From positions 1 to 64,000 of the forward strand of contig WGLL01000006.1 of NCBI GenBank assembly GCA_016125585.1: DNA of 64,000 bases. Reading direction: 5' to 3'. This stretch comes from Caulobacter sp. (GTDB lineage: Bacteria > Pseudomonadota > Alphaproteobacteria > Caulobacterales > Caulobacteraceae). Position 1 is the stretch's first letter. Each line of letters opens with the position of its first letter. Below the pieces are notes generated by a model, which was given only the letters and a program-made list of their open reading frames with translations, was not told the origin of the DNA and searched no databases. A program made the translations under genes and the position numbers. This document shows positions 1-7,734 of this stretch, piece by piece.

Positions 1-69
1 CCGCGGCTTGTTCGGAAGCAGCGGCTCGATCAGCCGCCACTCCACCTCGCTAAGGTCATATCGCGCCAT
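1..69 (-). CDS. IS5-family transposase, N-terminal 23 codons only
   Basis: Reading the minus strand from 69 gives MARYDLSEVEWRLIEPLLPN followed by KPR, the typical N-terminus of IS5-family (IS427-type) DDE transposases. An AAGGAG ribosome binding site lies about 8 nt upstream of the ATG. The catalytic DDE domain is beyond the window edge, so intactness cannot be judged. The gene is transcribed away from the prophage. Confidence 0.8.
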   Translation of the reverse strand, partial: MARYDLSEVEWRLIEPLLPNKPR

Positions 70-141
70 CTCAAGGCTCCTTTCGGAAGCCTTGAATCAG
101 CGCCGACCTCAGCCAGCAACCTTTATGGGTTCAGAACCTAG
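1..141 (-). mobile_element. IS5-family insertion sequence, left part outside window
   Basis: The transposase N-terminus (69 down to 1) is preceded by a short leader ending in GGTTCAGAACC next to CTAG at 138-141. IS5-family elements commonly duplicate short C-T-A-G-like targets, so CTAG is the likely target duplication and the element probably ends near 137. The other end lies outside the window, so inverted repeats cannot be compared. The element sits directly behind the prophage repressor gene, where an integrase often lies. Confidence 0.6.
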
Positions 142-749
142 ACCCGAAGGCCCTCGAACGGCAGGACCCAGAGGAGCTCGACATCCTCGATCGGCTCGTA
201 CCGCGTATTGATGCTTTCCAGGGTCCACAGTCCGGGGGCGGCGCCGCGGCGGAGAATCTTGACCACCTTCCGGCCGTCGGCGAGGCGGGCCATGACCTCA
301 TGGCCGATCAACGGGGAAGGGTCGTCGTGGCGGCGGCCGAAGATCAGGCGCTCGCCATGACGAAAGCGGGGCATCATACTCTCCCCGTCGACGGTCAGGA
401 CAATCCCGTCCTCGGGAACCATCGGGTCCAGCCAGTCGGCGGCGGCGCCCATTTCGTAGTCGTCATCGAACAGGGCTTCGGCCCCGGCGGCCACCTTGCC
501 CAGCACGGGCAGTCCCTGGCGGCGGGCCTTCATCGCCCCCTTGCCGGCATAGAGCCATTCCGCCCGCACCCCGAAGGCCCGGGCGTAGTCCTCTGCCTTG
601 CGAAAGGAGAAGCTGGCGTTGCCGTTCTCATTGCTGGCGTAGGTGTTGAGGTTCCAGCCGTAGGCCCGGGCCGCCTCGGCGGCGGAGGCCAGGCCCTTGG
701 CGCGACGGGCGCGACGCAGGCGATCAGCGGCGAGGGCGTTGGGGTTCAT
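138..749 (-). CDS. Prophage repressor, XRE-HTH plus S24 (LexA/CI-like) peptidase
   Basis: This 203-aa protein has an N-terminal helix-turn-helix (about residues 8-65) and a C-terminal S24 serine-protease domain. The likely self-cleavage site is A88-G89 in GKVAAGA. The nucleophile is Ser124 in VDGESMMP and the general base is Lys164 in VVKIL, spaced much as in LexA. It should hold lysogeny by binding the 17-bp operators at 770-844 and be inactivated by RecA-stimulated self-cleavage after DNA damage; the RecA step is family knowledge. It is divergent from the Cro-like gene. Its TAG stop lies in the CTAG beside the IS5 element, so the insertion seems to have left the protein intact. Confidence 0.9.
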   Translation of the reverse strand: MNPNALAADRLRRARRAKGLASAAEAARAYGWNLNTYASNENGNASFSFRKAEDYARAFGVRAEWLYAGKGAMKARRQGLPVLGKVAAGAEALFDDDYEMGAAADWLDPMVPEDGIVLTVDGESMMPRFRHGERLIFGRRHDDPSPLIGHEVMARLADGRKVVKILRRGAAPGLWTLESINTRYEPIEDVELLWVLPFEGLRV

Positions 750-769
750 GGAGTCGAGCCTTGGCGGGA

Positions 770-844
770 ATGTAGGAAAGCTACATTAAATCCTGTATGT
801 TGTCTACAGATGGGGGTTGAGCAAGGACTGTACTTTTCATACAG
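770..844. promoter_or_regulatory. Three 17-bp operators O1-O3 of the lysogeny switch
   Basis: Between the divergent repressor (start 749) and cro-like gene (start 852) are three inverted repeats of identical length. O1 is 770-786 (ATGTA-N7-TACAT), O2 is 793-809 (CTGTA-N7-TACAG) and O3 is 828-844 (CTGTA-N7-TACAG). Centre distances are 23 and 35 bp. The arrangement resembles a lambdoid OR region, with O1 close to the repressor start and O3 close to the cro start. A fourth perfect copy lies at 4881-4897. Confidence 0.8.
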
Positions 845-851
845 TATCGGC

Positions 852-1070
852 ATGCGAACCCACAGCGACATCATTGCCGCGGCCGGCGGCGCCTCGCGGC
901 TGGCGCGGGCTCTGAAGGCTCCGCCCAACCGGGCCCATCAATGGAAGCGGCTGGACTCCATTCCCCCACGTTACTGGCCGACCATCGCCGCTCGCGGCCT
1001 GGCCAGTCTGGAAGAGCTGGCCGTGGCGGCGGCGCGGCGAGCCGCGTCTCAACGACCTGATCCGCGCTAG
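852..1070 (+). CDS. Cro-like small HTH regulator
   Basis: The 72-aa product begins MRTHSDIIAAAGGASRLARA and carries a short helix-turn-helix of the Cro/YdaS type, with residues around APPNRAHQWKRLDSIPPRYW forming the recognition part. The ATG lies 8 nt after operator O3, so translation starts almost at the operator edge and the leader must be very short. Position opposite an S24 repressor and size both indicate the Cro role, favouring lytic development. A longer upstream reading through the repressor gene is an antisense shadow and was not used. Confidence 0.75.
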   Translation: MRTHSDIIAAAGGASRLARALKAPPNRAHQWKRLDSIPPRYWPTIAARGLASLEELAVAAARRAASQRPDPR

Positions 1071-1107
1071 CGAGCGCAACCCCACCACCCAATCGGACTC
1101 GAAGCCC

Positions 1108-1650
1108 ATGTTCATGTCACCCGCGTCCAGCGCGGCGGAAGCCTCCCGCGCGCCTGTCGATCCGTCCGGCCCCAAGCGCCGCAGGGCCGAGTGGCCGCCG
1201 GAACGTCTGGATCAGCTGCGACGCCTGTTCGAGGCAGGCTTGTCCCACGCCCTGATCGCCGGGCGCATGGGCGTCGGCAAGGGACCGATCAGCGCCAAGA
1301 TCGCCAGATTGGGCTGGCGGCGCGGCGAAACCTCGGTGACGGCCGCCCCGGCCGGGCCCGCGCCCCTGATCGTCGATCCTGGCCGGATGAAGCGCCTTGA
1401 GCAGCTGGCAGCCGCCGACTGCCACTGGCCGACGATCGACGATGTCGAGGGCGTGCAGCTATTCTGCGGCATGTCCCGGCCGGACGGTCAGAGCTATTGC
1501 GCCGGGCATCAGGCCCGGGCCCATCGCCGGCCTGTCGGCTGGGAGCGCAGGGCGCTGGAGCCGGCGACGAGGCCTCCGCCGCGCGAGGGCCTAGGCTGGG
1601 AACGGTTTCCTGTCCGGGACGGGCTGGCTTGTGAGGCCCGGTCGGGCTAA
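1108..1650 (+). CDS. Phage-encoded GcrA-like cell-cycle regulator
   Basis: This 180-aa protein matches the GcrA layout. Residues about 27-71 form the helix-turn-helix (WPPERLDQLRRLFEAGLS, then a second helix to KIARLGW). The C-terminal part has CHWP (C105), FCG (C120) and YCAGH (C131, H134), as in the sigma70-binding region of GcrA. In Caulobacter GcrA is a master regulator that works with sigma70 at CcrM-methylated GANTC promoters. The tail after residue 140 is longer and unconserved. A GACTC site lies just upstream at 1096-1100. A role in directing host RNA polymerase to phage promoters is inference. ATG 1114 is an alternative start. Confidence 0.75.
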   Translation: MFMSPASSAAEASRAPVDPSGPKRRRAEWPPERLDQLRRLFEAGLSHALIAGRMGVGKGPISAKIARLGWRRGETSVTAAPAGPAPLIVDPGRMKRLEQLAAADCHWPTIDDVEGVQLFCGMSRPDGQSYCAGHQARAHRRPVGWERRALEPATRPPPREGLGWERFPVRDGLACEARSG

Positions 1651-1659
1651 CTGCTGCGC

Positions 1660-1989
1660 ATGGCGCGCCCCAAGCAAGTTCCTGAATTCGCTATCGCGGT
1701 CGCCGGCGAGGCCTATGTCTGGCGGTTGCAGCGTCAGCCCCAGTGGTCCAGCGATACAAACACCTTTCGCGGCATGGCGCTGGCCGCTCGCCATAGCGAG
1801 GGGCAGCGGGAGGTCGTGCTGGAGTTTCCGGCGGGGCCCCAGCCGCGCTATGGCGCCCCGCAATTGAAGGCGTCACAGATCTCGCCTGACCTGGTGGCCA
1901 GGGCGATTGCTGCCGCCATCGAAGCGGGGTGGGATCCACTGTCCCGGGGCAAGACGGTCACCGTTGTGGTGGACGCGACCGGTGGCTGA
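1660..1989 (+). CDS. Hypothetical protein, prophage early region
   Basis: This 109-aa product starts MARPKQVPEFAIAVAGEAYV and has alternating beta-strand and arginine-rich segments (YVWRLQRQPQW), then a GW-containing C-terminus (IEAGWDPLSRGKTV). It resembles small conserved hypothetical proteins of Caulobacterales and sphingomonads, but I do not recognise a named family. It lies 9 nt after the GcrA-like gene on the same strand and is probably co-transcribed with it. No signal peptide or membrane segment is visible. Confidence 0.6.
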   Translation: MARPKQVPEFAIAVAGEAYVWRLQRQPQWSSDTNTFRGMALAARHSEGQREVVLEFPAGPQPRYGAPQLKASQISPDLVARAIAAAIEAGWDPLSRGKTVTVVVDATGG

Positions 1990-2049
1990 GGAGCCGGGCT
2001 CCATACCTGAACACAGTCAGACCGAGTCTGGGGCAAGAACGGTCACCGT

Positions 2050-2083
2050 GGGATAATAGGGCTCCGCTTCGATAAGGAGAGCC
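2050..2083 (+). promoter_or_regulatory. Phage promoter-hairpin element, copy 1
   Basis: GATAAT (2052-2057) is followed after 15 nt by the shared CCGCTTCGATAAG core. GGCTC (2060-2064) pairs with GAGCC (2079-2083) and CTT (2067-2069) with AAG (2074-2076) around a CGAT loop. The ribosome binding site AAGGAG (2074-2079) of the 59-aa gene sits in the right arm, so the hairpin could limit its translation. No convincing -35 lies 16-18 bp upstream. Other copies are at 4927, 8625 and 15544. Confidence 0.65.
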
Positions 2084-2084
2084 G

Positions 2085-2264
2085 ATGGCGCCCGATATCA
2101 AACCCCCGCGGCCGACCCCGCCGCCGCCGACCATCAATGAAGTGCGCCTCCGGGCCGAGGAGGACGATCGCCTGCGGATGCGCCAGGGCCGGCGTTCGAC
2201 GTTTCTGTCCACGACGCCGGGCCGCGCGGAAGGCGGCATCGCGACCAAGGTCCTGATGGGGTGA
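2085..2264 (+). CDS. Small proline-rich phage protein (59 aa)
   Basis: The product begins MAPDIKPPRPTPPPPTINEV, continues with an RLRMRQGRRSTFL segment and ends KVLMG. Similar short proteins with a proline-rich N-terminus, a basic RRGR-like middle and a KxLLG-like end occur near head-tail genes of podoviruses, so a minor virion or assembly role is likely but unproven. It has a strong AAGGAG site 5 nt before the ATG, placed inside the promoter-hairpin element. In a complete phage the terminase and portal would be expected next. Here an opposite-strand exoprotein gene intervenes. Confidence 0.65.
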   Translation: MAPDIKPPRPTPPPPTINEVRLRAEEDDRLRMRQGRRSTFLSTTPGRAEGGIATKVLMG

Positions 2265-2279
2265 GGCGAATGGCTCGGC

Positions 2280-4742
2280 TCAGAGCAGCCAGCCCGCGGT
2301 ATCGGCAGTGACGTCGCCATTGATCTTCATCTGGTATTCGGCGACGCCGTTGCCGTCGATGTCGAGCTTGAGGATGGTGACGCCGCCGCTGTAGGTCAGG
2401 GTCATCTCGCCGGCCTGATGGGTGAAGGCGGCGACCTGGACGATCGTGCCGGCGAAGGCGCCCGACAGGTCGATGATGTCGCCCTCGGCGGTGTTGAAGT
2501 CATAGATCTGATCGGTCTCGATGGCCCCGCTGAAGGCGTGGGCGATCACAAAGGTGTCGGCGCCGGATCCGCCGCGCAGCAGGTCATTGCCCTCGCCGCC
2601 GATGATGATGTCGTCGCCATCGTTTCCATTGATTGTGTCGACGCCGGCCAGGCCCGACAGGGTGTTGTTTCCGACATTGCCCTGAAGGTTGTTGGCCCCG
2701 GCATTTCCGGTTCCATCGGCGTTGGTCGCGCCCTGCAATTGCAGGGTCTCGATGTTTTCGGAGAGGGTCCAGGTCAAGGTCGTGCGGACGATATCGGAAC
2801 CCTCGCCCGGCAATTCGATGGTCTGGTCGCCGATGTTGTCGACAATGTAGACGTCGTTGCCGGTCCCGCCCGACATGATGTCGGCGCCAAGGCCGCCGTC
2901 GAGGTAGTCGTTGCCGGCCCCGCCGTTGAGGGTGTCGACCTCGAGCTCGCCATACATGACGTCATTGCCCGTGCCGCCGTTCAGCTGGTCGCCGCCCGAC
3001 CCGCCATAGAGCTTGTCTCCGCCGTCGCCGCCACCAAGGACATCATCACCGGCGTCGCCGTAGAGGGTGTCGCCGCCCATCCCGCCGAAAAGCTGGTCGG
3101 TCCCGTCGCCGCCATAGAGCAGATCGTTGTCGTCGCCGCCGTCGAGAATGTCGTCGCCGCCCAGGCCGCTGAGGGTGTCCGCCCCGGCCAGGCCGCTCAG
3201 CTGGTCGTCCAGACCGCCGCCGGTGTAGCTGTCAGCCCCGGCGGTGCCGGTCAGGATGATTGGCGCCGGCGCCGAAGCCTTGCCGTAGATGACGTAGGCC
3301 GCGCCCGCGCCCCCCGCCATGTAGCCGCCGACAATGATATCGACCAGGCCGTCGCCATTGACGTCGCCTGCCGAGGCTACCGACAACCCGGTCCGGGATC
3401 CGGAGACGCCGTTGAAGTTGAAGCCATCGGTTCCGTCCAGGGCCGCCAGGGACAGCGTCGCAGCGAAACCCAAGGTCTTGCCGAAAACCACATAGCCGCC
3501 GCCCGCTGAGGCTCCTGCAGCGCTGAGCTGCCAGGCGCCGATCAACAGATCGTCGAGGCCGTCGCCGTTGAGGTCGCCCGCCGAGGCGACGGCGGCGCCC
3601 GAGAAGCTGCTGGTCGGGCCGTCGAGCCGAAACCCGTTGCTTCCGTCCAGGTTGGCCAGATCGAAGGAGGCGTCAAAGCCGCCGGCCTTGCCGAACACCA
3701 CATAGACCCGTCCGGCGCCGCTGCTATTCGGGGCGGCGTATGAGCCGATGACGATGTCTTCAAAGCCGTCGCCGTTGAGGTCGCCGGCCGAGGCGATGGC
3801 CTTGCCGACCCGGTCGTCGGCGGCCGCGCCGGTGATCCTGAAGCCGGTCGCGCCGTCGAGACCGGCAAGATCGATGCTGGCGTCGTAGGGCCCGGCCCGG
3901 CCGAACACGATATAGACCGAGCCGGCATTCGCGCCGTTGGCATCCGACTGGGGCGCGCCGATCATCAGGTCGACCATGCCGTCGCCATTGACGTCGCCCG
4001 CCGAGGCCACGGCCCAGACGCGGTCGTCCTGGGCGACGCCCGCCAGACGGAAGCCGTTGGTTCCGTCGAGGTCGCCGAGGTCTGTCTGGGCGGCGAAGCC
4101 GCTGGCCTTGCCAAACACCACATAGGCGGCGCCAGCATAGGTGATCCCGCCTATATGAACGTCGCGGCCGGCAATGATCACGTCGCCGAAGCCGTCGCCG
4201 TTGACGTCGCCGGCCGAGGATACCGACCAGCCTGCGCGGCTGGACGCCGAGACGCCATTGACCTGAAAGCCGTCGGTCCCGTCGAGGCTGGACAGGGCGA
4301 AGGTCGGCAGAAAGGCGGTCGCCTTGCCGAAGATGATATAGGCGCCGCCCTCGGATCCGGCGCCGTAGGGCGAGCCGACGATCAGGTCGTCATAGCCGTC
4401 GCCGTTGACGTCGCCGGCGGTGGCCACGGACTTGTTGCTCTGCTCGTAGGCGGCGGCCCCCTCAAGCCGGAAGCCGTTGGCGCCGTCCAGGGTATTCAGG
4501 TCGAACGAGGCCCCCAGGCCGCCGGCCTTGCCGAACACCACATAGCTGGCGCCGGCGTAGTCCATCCCGTTTACCCGGGTCGCGGGCGCGGCGATGATCA
4601 GGTCGTCGATCCCGTCTCCATTGATGTCGCCGGCCGAGGAGACTGAAAATCCCAGACGCTGACCTGCAACGACCCCGTTGATCGTGAACCCGGTGATCCC
4701 ATCGAGGTCGGAAAGCTGAACTGTGGCGGAAAAGCCGGCCAT
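2280..4742 (-). CDS. FG-GAP beta-propeller / RTX exoprotein (type I secreted)
   Basis: This 820-aa protein has no N-terminal signal. Residues about 1-470 hold seven FG-GAP repeats, each with a Ca-binding GDxNGDG motif (for example AGDINGDGIDDL), enough for a complete seven-bladed integrin-alpha-type propeller. Residues about 490-650 are RTX nonapeptides (GGxGxDxLxGG) and the C-terminus resembles the serralysin/type I secretion tail. It should be exported by a host T1SS and fold on calcium outside the cell; no transporter genes are nearby. It lies on the minus strand inside the prophage, between the 59-aa gene and the portal. The fourth operator (4881) lies 139 bp upstream, so repressor control is possible. 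Confidence 0.85.
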   Translation of the reverse strand: MAGFSATVQLSDLDGITGFTINGVVAGQRLGFSVSSAGDINGDGIDDLIIAAPATRVNGMDYAGASYVVFGKAGGLGASFDLNTLDGANGFRLEGAAAYEQSNKSVATAGDVNGDGYDDLIVGSPYGAGSEGGAYIIFGKATAFLPTFALSSLDGTDGFQVNGVSASSRAGWSVSSAGDVNGDGFGDVIIAGRDVHIGGITYAGAAYVVFGKASGFAAQTDLGDLDGTNGFRLAGVAQDDRVWAVASAGDVNGDGMVDLMIGAPQSDANGANAGSVYIVFGRAGPYDASIDLAGLDGATGFRITGAAADDRVGKAIASAGDLNGDGFEDIVIGSYAAPNSSGAGRVYVVFGKAGGFDASFDLANLDGSNGFRLDGPTSSFSGAAVASAGDLNGDGLDDLLIGAWQLSAAGASAGGGYVVFGKTLGFAATLSLAALDGTDGFNFNGVSGSRTGLSVASAGDVNGDGLVDIIVGGYMAGGAGAAYVIYGKASAPAPIILTGTAGADSYTGGGLDDQLSGLAGADTLSGLGGDDILDGGDDNDLLYGGDGTDQLFGGMGGDTLYGDAGDDVLGGGDGGDKLYGGSGGDQLNGGTGNDVMYGELEVDTLNGGAGNDYLDGGLGADIMSGGTGNDVYIVDNIGDQTIELPGEGSDIVRTTLTWTLSENIETLQLQGATNADGTGNAGANNLQGNVGNNTLSGLAGVDTINGNDGDDIIIGGEGNDLLRGGSGADTFVIAHAFSGAIETDQIYDFNTAEGDIIDLSGAFAGTIVQVAAFTHQAGEMTLTYSGGVTILKLDIDGNGVAEYQMKINGDVTADTAGWLL

Positions 4743-4880
4743 GGCGCACCTGATGTCTGGCGGTCAGGTGCGCGGATGCGGCCTCGACCCCGGACTCGCC
4801 TATCCGGTCGCAGGCAGCCTGGGCAGTGCAATTTTTTGGAACGAATCAAGAAATCTTCGCCGGCCGCTACCGCCGACGAA

Positions 4881-4897
4881 CTGTATTTTGAATACAG
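4881..4897. promoter_or_regulatory. Fourth repressor operator (O4), upstream of portal
   Basis: CTGTA-N7-TACAG, 17 bp, is identical in arms and spacing to O2 and O3 of the lysogeny switch. Its end is 29 bp before the GATAAT of promoter-hairpin copy 2 and it lies between the divergent exoprotein and portal genes. Repressor bound here would sit near the -35 to -50 zone of the late promoter, so the repressor may silence structural genes directly. Confidence 0.65.
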
Positions 4898-4924
4898 TTT
4901 TTCCGCCTGTGTCAGGCTGGTCGT

Positions 4925-4957
4925 GGGATAATGGGGGACCGCTTCGATAAGCGGCCC
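4925..4957 (+). promoter_or_regulatory. Phage promoter-hairpin element, copy 2
   Basis: GATAAT (4927-4932) is followed by the shared core CCGCTTCGATAAG. The hairpin pairs 4936-4944 with 4949-4957 around a CGAT loop, with one A-C mismatch. The flanks differ from copy 1 yet remain complementary, which supports a selected RNA or DNA hairpin. It lies about 25 nt upstream of the portal start and is probably the promoter and 5' end of the head operon. Confidence 0.7.
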
Positions 4958-4980
4958 ACCTCATCATCGGAGAGCCTGCA

Positions 4981-6624
4981 GTGAGCGACAGTCGCGCCGA
5001 GGACATCCTGCGTCGGCAGGCGGCCATGGAGGCCGAGCGGTCCGGGCTGGACGGACAATGCCAGGAAGTGGCCGAACGGGTGCTGACCCGCCAGCAGGAT
5101 TTTGGCGGGGCGCGGCGCTCGTCGGGCGGCGGGCGGAATGACAGGGTGTTCGACTCAACAGCGCCGCTGGCCTTGGACAAGTTCGCCGCCGCCATCGAGA
5201 GCATGCTGACTCCGCGCACCCAGCGCTGGCACGAGCTGTCGATGCGAGACTGGCGCGGCATCGACGGCCGGGACGGCGAGACGCCGGAGCCGGTGCGGCG
5301 CTGGCTGCAACAGGTGACCGAGGCCCTGTTCTCTGCCCGCTATGCGCCAGGGGCCAATTTCGCCAGCCAGGCGCATGAGACCTATGTCGGGCTGGGGGCT
5401 TTCGGCAACGGGGCGCTGTTTGTCGACGAGCAGCCGGGCGGCGGGCTGCGCTACCGCGCCATTCCCTTCGCCGAGACCTGGTTCGCCGAGAACTTTCAGG
5501 GTGTGGTCGACACCGTGCATCGCAAGTTCGAGCTGACCGCCCGCCAATGGGTGCAGCGGTTCGGCGACGAGACGCCCGCCAGCATCGCCAGGGCGGCGGA
5601 AAGCGAGCCGCACCGGCGGTTCGAACTGATCCACTGCGTCTGTCCGCGCGAGGACACCGACTGGAGCCGCAGGGACTGGCGGGGCATGGCCTTCGCCAGC
5701 CGCTACGTGGCCTTCGAGGGACGCAAACTGCTGCAGGAACAGGGCTATCGCACCCTGCGCTATGCGGTGGCGCGCTATGTGACCGCGCCGCGGGAAGTCT
5801 ATGGTCGGGGGCCGGCAATGTCGGTGCTGGCCGACATCAAGACGGTCAATGAACAGCAGAAGACGCTGCTGAGGACCGGCCAGCTGATCGCCGAGCCGCC
5901 ATTGTTGCTGTCGGATGAGGGCGGGCTGACCGGGTTCAAGCTACAGCCGCGGGCGATCAATCGCGGGGCGCTGGGCATGGACGGAACCGAACTGGTCCGT
6001 CCTCTGAACGTCGGGGCCAATCTGCCGATTACCCTGGAGATGATTGATCGCACGCGTGAGACGATCAACCAGGCCTTTCTGGTCACCCTGTTCCAGATCC
6101 TGGTCGAGACCCCGCAGATGACGGCGACCGAGGCAATGCTGCGGGCCCAGGAGAAAGGCGCCCTGCTGGCGCCGGTGATGGGGCGGCTGCAGTCGGAGTT
6201 GCTGGCCCCGATGATTCAGGCGGAGCTGGACATTCTGGCGGCGGCGGGCGCCCTGCCCGAGATGCCGGCGGAACTGGATCAGCTGGAGAATGTGGTCGCC
6301 GACATCGACTACACCTCGCCGCTGGCCCGGGCGCAAAAGTCCGATGAGGGGGTGGCGATCCTGCGTCTGCTGGAAGATGCGGCGGCTGTGGGCCAGTTCG
6401 ATCCGGCGGCAGCGAGGATGATCAAGGGACCTGAGACCCTGAGACGGCTGGCCGAAATCCGCGGCGCGCCCGCCGAGCTGTTGCACAGCGATGAAGAGAT
6501 GGCGGCGCTGGCTGAGCAGCAGGATCAGGCGGCCAGGCTGCAGACTCTGCTGGCCGCAGCCGGCCAGGCCGCTGGGGTGGCGAAGGACGCCGCCGCGGCA
6601 GGCCTGATCGGAGGGACGGCGTGA
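4981..6624 (+). CDS. Podoviral head-tail connector (portal) protein
   Basis: This 547-aa protein matches the T7 gp8/Head-tail_con portal family. It has an N-terminal helical region, a central part with FDSTAPLALDKFAAAIESML and QRWHEL, a conserved REVYGRGPAMSVLADIKTVN segment (about residues 265-285), then the NQAFLVTLFQI and MTATEAMLR segments. It forms the dodecameric DNA channel at the capsid vertex. Translation starts at GTG 4981 with GGAGAG 6 nt upstream. Its TGA overlaps the GTG of the next gene (GTGA). No terminase precedes it. Confidence 0.92.
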   Translation: MSDSRAEDILRRQAAMEAERSGLDGQCQEVAERVLTRQQDFGGARRSSGGGRNDRVFDSTAPLALDKFAAAIESMLTPRTQRWHELSMRDWRGIDGRDGETPEPVRRWLQQVTEALFSARYAPGANFASQAHETYVGLGAFGNGALFVDEQPGGGLRYRAIPFAETWFAENFQGVVDTVHRKFELTARQWVQRFGDETPASIARAAESEPHRRFELIHCVCPREDTDWSRRDWRGMAFASRYVAFEGRKLLQEQGYRTLRYAVARYVTAPREVYGRGPAMSVLADIKTVNEQQKTLLRTGQLIAEPPLLLSDEGGLTGFKLQPRAINRGALGMDGTELVRPLNVGANLPITLEMIDRTRETINQAFLVTLFQILVETPQMTATEAMLRAQEKGALLAPVMGRLQSELLAPMIQAELDILAAAGALPEMPAELDQLENVVADIDYTSPLARAQKSDEGVAILRLLEDAAAVGQFDPAAARMIKGPETLRRLAEIRGAPAELLHSDEEMAALAEQQDQAARLQTLLAAAGQAAGVAKDAAAAGLIGGTA

Positions 6625-6896
6625 GCCCCCTGCATCCCCTGCTGCGTCGCAAGCGGGCCTATCAGGGCCTGTTCGCCGACGGGTCTGGCGGGGAGGCGCG
6701 GGTGGTGCTGGCCGATCTGAAGCGGTTCTGCATGGTCCCCGAAGCGCCGGTGGCGCGCAGCCCGGACGGCGCCGTCGATCCGCTGGCCTCGATGCGGCTT
6801 ATCGGCCGCCAGGAAGTGTTCAATCGCATCCGCGCCATGGTCGCCATCGACGACCGGGCCCTGTTCAATCTGAAGGAAGAGGTCGTTGATGAGTGA
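6621..6896 (+). CDS. Bbp19-like phage structural protein
   Basis: The 91-aa product starts at GTG overlapping the portal stop. It carries RRKRAYQGLFADGSGG and LADLKRFCMVPEAPV, followed by GRQEVFNRIRAMVAI, the pattern of the short Bbp19 family found beside portal genes in Bordetella phage BPP-1 relatives. The exact role is unknown; a minor head or assembly component is likely. It overlaps the scaffold gene by 8 nt, showing translational coupling in a tight head operon. Confidence 0.75.
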   Translation: MSPLHPLLRRKRAYQGLFADGSGGEARVVLADLKRFCMVPEAPVARSPDGAVDPLASMRLIGRQEVFNRIRAMVAIDDRALFNLKEEVVDE

Positions 6897-7734
6897 GCAA
6901 GCCCCGTCGATCACAGAGTTGCTGGACGATGCCGAAGCGCCGGGAGAGTCATCCACCATCGGAATGACGGTCGCCGGCGGTCCGGAGGGCGCCATGGGGT
7001 TCCTCGATCATTTCAGCGACGAGGAAACGCGGGGCTACATGGCCCGCAAGGGGTTCAAGGACGTTCAGGCGCTTGGGGCCAGTTTCGCCTCCCTGGAGCG
7101 GATGATCTCCAGCGACAGCCGCCGGGTGGTGCTGCCGACGGGGGACGATGACGCCGAGGGCTATGAGCGGGTGTTCACCGCGCTTGGCCGCCCGCAGAGC
7201 GCCGAGGAGTACGGCTTTGGCGAGCTGGCCGGCGCCGATCCGGACTTCAGCCGGCAGGCGGCGCAATGGCTGCATGAGGCGGGAGTCGGCAAGAGCCGCG
7301 CCGGCGCCCTGGCGGAGAAATGGAACGCCTATGTCGGCGAGCGGGCGGCGGCGGAAGAGGCGGCCTTCGAGGCGCAGAGCCGGTCGGACTGGATCGACCT
7401 GCAGCGCGACTGGGGCCCCAAGTTCGCCGAGAATACCGAGCAGTTCCGGCGCGGGGCGCTGTCTTTCGGGCTGGACCGGCAGGAGATGGCGGCGATCGAG
7501 GCCGGCCTCGGCACAAGGCGAACCGTCGAGGTGTTCGCCCGCATCGGCCAGGCGCTGGCCGAGGACCGCTTCATCGAGGGCGAGGGGCGAGGCCAGTTCG
7601 GTATGAGCCGCGAACAGGCCGAGAGCCGCATAGCCTCCCTGCGCCGCGATCAGGCCTGGCAGGCCCGCTGGATGGCCGGCGGCGCCGATGAGAAGGCGGA
7701 GTGGTCGCGGCTGACGAAGATCGCGGGGAGTTAG
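6889..7734 (+). CDS. Capsid assembly scaffolding protein
   Basis: This 281-aa acidic, helix-rich protein begins MSEQAPSITELLDDAEAPGE and has long charged segments (WNAYVGERAAAEEAAFEAQS). It lies just before the major capsid position, where podoviruses encode the scaffold. The C-terminal FGMSREQAESRIASLRRDQA region resembles the basic helix-loop-helix end that scaffolds use to bind capsid protein. ATG 6889 is chosen over an upstream in-frame TTG. Its stop overlaps that of the opposite MAPEG gene by 4 nt, so cargo has been fitted exactly behind it. Confidence 0.8.
   Translation: MSEQAPSITELLDDAEAPGESSTIGMTVAGGPEGAMGFLDHFSDEETRGYMARKGFKDVQALGASFASLERMISSDSRRVVLPTGDDDAEGYERVFTALGRPQSAEEYGFGELAGADPDFSRQAAQWLHEAGVGKSRAGALAEKWNAYVGERAAAEEAAFEAQSRSDWIDLQRDWGPKFAENTEQFRRGALSFGLDRQEMAAIEAGLGTRRTVEVFARIGQALAEDRFIEGEGRGQFGMSREQAESRIASLRRDQAWQARWMAGGADEKAEWSRLTKIAGS

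Noticed and set aside
3000-3250. Tandem short repeats suggesting a CRISPR or satellite
   Set aside because: They are the coding DNA of RTX nonapeptides and lack spacers of constant length.
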